DNA of 64,000 bases from Sphagnum compactum (Eukaryota; Bryophyta; Sphagnopsida; Sphagnales): contig OZ234493.1 of assembly GCA_965153455.1 (NCBI GenBank), positions 18,652,213-18,716,212 on the forward strand, given 5' to 3'. The position numbers and the translations under genes are program-made. The notes under the pieces are model-generated. The model searched no databases. It was given only the letters and a program-made list of their open reading frames with translations, and had not been told where the DNA came from. Positions 60,561-64,000 of the stretch are shown here, piece after piece (position 1 is the first letter of the stretch; each line of letters begins with the position of its first letter).

Positions 60561-63167
60561 TCTTTAATTATATATTTTCTACTTTGCTTTTTACACATAT
60601 AATCATTAAAAGACAATGATTTTATTACTTGGCATATTCATGTGTACTACCTAACCAATAACCTTTTAGTAAAACGATTTGGTGTATTTAAAATTCACAC
60701 CCTTGTACTTGCATAAATTTGTTGGCAAACTTATTTGAAAGTTCTAGTGAAATTTGTCACCCACTTCCCTTATAGTTGTTGGATCTAAATAATATTAAAT
60801 TATTATGTAGCAAATTATGTTCTAGTGCTTTTTTTAGTAGTTTTTTTTTAGTTGTTCAATCTATTGCAATTCCTAAGTATGTTTTTCTTTTTCAATCATG
60901 TGTCCTCCTTTTTCTTTTTGCCATCCTTCTTTGATTTCATTTACAACTATTTTGTCCATGGTTTTTTTCCTTATGATATTTAGATATGTAACAAATGTCA
61001 TAACATATGACTAGGAATCTTGCATGTAAACAAAACAATGAAAACAAGTTGTGCAAACGCATGGATTCCTAGCTTAAATTTGGACAAGATTAAATTTTTT
61101 GTAGCACCTTAAGACTATTAAAATTATTTTCATCTAGATTTACAACATTGGTATTTTAAAGTTATTCTTCAATCACTATAAGACTCTAATGCATATCTAC
61201 ACAATAACATTGATCATTTTTTAACATGTTGGTAGGTAGATCTTCAACTATTATTTGTTGAATTATTTTAGCCATATGCAAAAGTTTTGTAATAATAGAT
61301 TTTTCCCCCTAGTCTTGATTGTGATTAACATTATGATTTATTGTGTAATTGTATTTATTTCCCTAGTTATAAATGTTTGTTGGAATGCATATATATAAGG
61401 GTTGAGTCTTGCTATCCATTGCTTTGAATTTAAAAGGCCATATGTTTGTAACCTTGAATTCAAGCTTGATGTGTTTTTAGTGAGTGATTGCTCTAAAGTT
61501 TGATCTACCTACCCAACCATGGTTATATTGTTTGCTTCCATGTAATTGTTTCAAAATATAGTTGCATCTTTGACATTTTTAAATGATGTTTTAAATGGTT
61601 TGAAACGAGATACATTAATGATTATAGAACATGTAATATGTGGAATGGTAAGATGATCATGTCATCTAAACTTTTGTGCCTATTTTATTGTTTCTAGGAT
61701 AACATGATTGTTTTTAAAGGTTTAGAATTTATTTATGAATAGTTGCGTGCCCTTTAATGTGAAGACAAACCCCCCATAACCAACATTCTCTTTAGATCTA
61801 TTGGTGTTGTTTTGTGAAAATGAGTTCAACCCAACCTTAAACCAAACATGGCCTTTGGAAAAATTATCAACATTTTTTTTCTTAACTTGTTTCAAAAGAC
61901 ACTCATGACCAAACATTCAAAACTTGAGTAAAATGTTTTCCACCTTATTTGTTTTCAATTATATGCATGAAAATGTGTTATTTCCTCTCCCATCACCAAA
62001 TGTATTTAAGTAATTGTGTTTGCTCGATACATGCTTGGTACAAGCTAAAATCATAAATGCATGTCTACTATCTTAGGGCAATAATAATTTTTTATAACAT
62101 TAAAAAAAAACAACAATATAAACAAATTAATCAATTGAAAAATAATTTTATTACAATTTTAGTTATTAATTCTTCATCAAAGCCTTTTTGAATTTTAAAA
62201 AATAAGATCAAATTAATTTAAAAATTTTATATATCTCTCTCTATATATAAATTTTAATTTCTTTTAAAATTGTGGTGTTTTGTTTTAATCAATTCTAGCA
62301 TAATCTTTCAAATCAATTTTTTAAGAATCTCATTTTAATAAGATTTAAAAGAATTGAAACTAATTATTTGTATGTTTATCAAATAAATTTCATTTAAAAA
62401 ATCAGTCATATGAATTTTTTTTACATTTCATAGTGATATGAAACCTTGTGCTACAAAAAGGTAAGTGACAACCCAAAAATAAATAAATGATAAGAGGCAT
62501 GTTTAAATCAGTTACCCAACATTCCTATTTTGAGAAGAAACCCAACAAGTAGATGGGTAGACTTTGAAACAACCCATCAATCGGATGGGTGGGGACCCAT
62601 ACACATGCCCGTCCATTAACTTGGGGCAATAAATATAACAACTACTTTTCTTTTTTTTTATACTAAATTTTTTCCATGCACATAACCACCCACAAAAATA
62701 ACATTCCACTTGGATACCTTGAAAAAAACAAACTGAACACAATTTCTCAAGACCAAACATTCGATCATAAAACCATTTTGAACATTAATTCGCATGCAAG
62801 TGACCATTCACTGGCATTGGTTTGCACTAGATCGACATTTGGTTAGTGGGTGATGTTTGGTGGGGGGCAAATCTCCACCCTATCCTACTATAGGAATTTT
62901 CTAGAATCAGAGTTTCCTTTGAAAATCTAAAAGCCATTAAAGTGGTGAGGGTAAACCCCAAGTGAAGGTTTCCTTTAAAATCAAGGATTGGACAAAAACA
63001 AGTAACTACTGGTAACGACTTTCATGAAAGTTCCCATTGAGTTCACTGCTCCTATAAGAAGTAGAAGAACATGGGAACGGTAAAAGAGAGATCCGTTCCC
63101 CATGTGCCCTTGTTCGCTGGAGAAGGCTAACACGCTACCTTCGACTACCACACACAAATTTCTGTCC

Positions 63168-63192
63168 CCTCTCCGTCTCTCTCTCTCTCTAG
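63168..63192 (+). repeat. CT-rich microsatellite in a 5' leader
   Basis: A CCGTCTCTCTCTCTCTCT-type pyrimidine run about 240 bp before the start codon at 63431. It lies in a less AT-rich segment that looks like promoter and leader. Confidence 0.8.
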
Positions 63193-63430
63193 TGATTGAT
63201 TTGCTTTACATTTTGTGGCGGATTCTGGGTTTCTCAGTGAGTCAGGGAGTGGGTCTCCGTTTGTTGCACTGGAGATTGCAGTACTGTATCGCCGCAATTT
63301 ATTTGGCAATTTGTGGCACAGACGCTGAGTTTTTGAGAATAAGAGGATTGTTGAAGTGGGTGGGGGGAGGGGGCGTGTGTGTGTTTTTGTGTTGTTTGGA
63401 AATTTGGGGTTTCTTGCGGGTTTTGGAGAA

Positions 63431-63982
63431 ATGGCAAGCGCCGTTGTTGGGGTGGTCAAGCCAGTGGCGTTTTCATTGCCTTCTTCCAAGTTGCAGCCGG
63501 TGTTGCACCAGCTCAATAAACAACCTTCCCTCTTCTTGCCTCCTCTGCCTTTGCGGAAGCATCCAAGGTACCCATGTGACTGTTTTTGTGGGTGTTTTCT
63601 CCTTCTTGGATGACCTTAACGCGATTTGTTTGGCAAGTGAGCTTGTTCTGACGGTGAGCAGTTTGGAAGTCTTCTTTTTACAGAAGACCGGAATTTCAGT
63701 ATTCTTAGGTCTACGTAGATTCTCCCCAAGTGCCGTAATTTGCTCTGAATCCAGTGTAGAACACTTCTGTAAAGTCTTGGCTTTTAGGGTTCTCGGAGGT
63801 AAGAAAACCCTTGCCAGTTAAGAATGGGTCATTTTCATCTGGTTACCACTGGAACTTGAGACCTCTTCTTTACTTGATTGCTCTATGTGTGAATGCAGGA
63901 AAACGTCGGTGTCAGCTACTCTGAAGTCCGAGGGTTTTTGGACCCCATCTTCATTTGACAGCCATGATGTGTGGTCTATCAG
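63431..63982 (+). CDS. Plastid-targeted protein of unknown identity (first two exons, cut by window edge)
   Basis: Exon 1 at 63431-63567 (MASAVVGVVKPVAFSLPSSK ... LPPLPLRKHPR) ends in phase 2. Exon 2 at 63899-63982 begins with the single base needed and reads KTSVSATLKSEGFWTPSSF then DSHDVWSIR, up to a GT donor. The N-terminus, MAS followed by a Ser/Val/Pro-rich, acid-free stretch ending in basic residues, is a typical chloroplast transit peptide. VSATLKS fits the region around a processing site. I do not recognise the mature protein from the few residues available. Upstream frames from 63102 read through the leader and are not favoured, because this ATG gives the transit-like start. Confidence 0.65.
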
Positions 63983-64000
63983 GTGCTGTGTTTTGTCCCA

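Larger units (their letters stand above)
58674..63100. other. AT-rich gene-free stretch
   Basis: After the PPR 3' untranslated region (to about 59000) the sequence is AT-rich. It holds a hairpin element at 59650 and a degenerate minisatellite at 60260. The small open frames seen are low-complexity and supported by nothing. Confidence 0.45.

Noticed and set aside
60170-60567. Hydrophobic open frames that look like membrane segments
   Set aside because: They arise from the T-rich degenerate minisatellite and shift freely between frames.
1-64000. CRISPR array, operon structure, ribosome binding sites, phage or plasmid features
   Set aside because: The genes have spliceosomal introns and plant-type content; no regular direct-repeat/spacer array is present.

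Overview
The window is nuclear DNA from a land plant. Its genes are broken by many GT-AG introns, and it carries a long P-class PPR gene, a plant-type proteasome alpha-5 subunit, a SKP1/ASK-type gene and a plant BPI/LBP-like gene. A free regulatory subunit of cAMP-dependent protein kinase (PKA-R) and an LRR/P-loop ROCO-like locus argue for a non-seed plant with swimming sperm (bryophyte, lycophyte or fern grade). That placement is inference; I cannot name the species.

Layout, left to right. Positions 238-918 hold the last two exons of MAF1, the RNA polymerase III repressor. Then come a ~39-bp minisatellite (1.78-2.29 kb), the spliceosomal U2A' gene (3124-7304, +), a ~103-bp satellite block (8.77-9.42 kb) and the proteasome alpha-5 gene (9692-12958, +). 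A deleted Tigger/pogo-type DNA transposon lies at 13941-14992, followed by SKP1 (16346-18115, -) with a long inverted repeat just upstream of it. From 18.8 to 27 kb I find no gene, only dispersed repeats, a tRNA-derived SINE-like element and a nest of MITEs with TAA target duplications. The PKA-R-like gene occupies 27404-33652 (+). After more repeats comes the BPI/LBP gene (37894-43431, +). A decayed, internally duplicated LRR-P-loop locus fills about 44.9-53.2 kb (-). The PPR gene ends at 58673 (+), an AT-rich repeat zone follows, and the first two exons of a plastid-targeted protein (63431-63982, +) run off the right edge.

The functional genes are mostly unrelated housekeeping genes (Pol III control, splicing, proteolysis, SCF ubiquitin ligase, organelle RNA metabolism). 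The exception is the PKA-R-like gene. It has an RI-type pseudosubstrate motif and two complete cAMP-binding cassettes of the PRAAT type, but no recognisable N-terminal docking/dimerisation domain and no attached kinase domain. It is the most interesting object in the window. Exon coordinates were read by eye from splice-site phase and family similarity. For seven genes the exon lengths and phases close exactly, which is the main support for those models.
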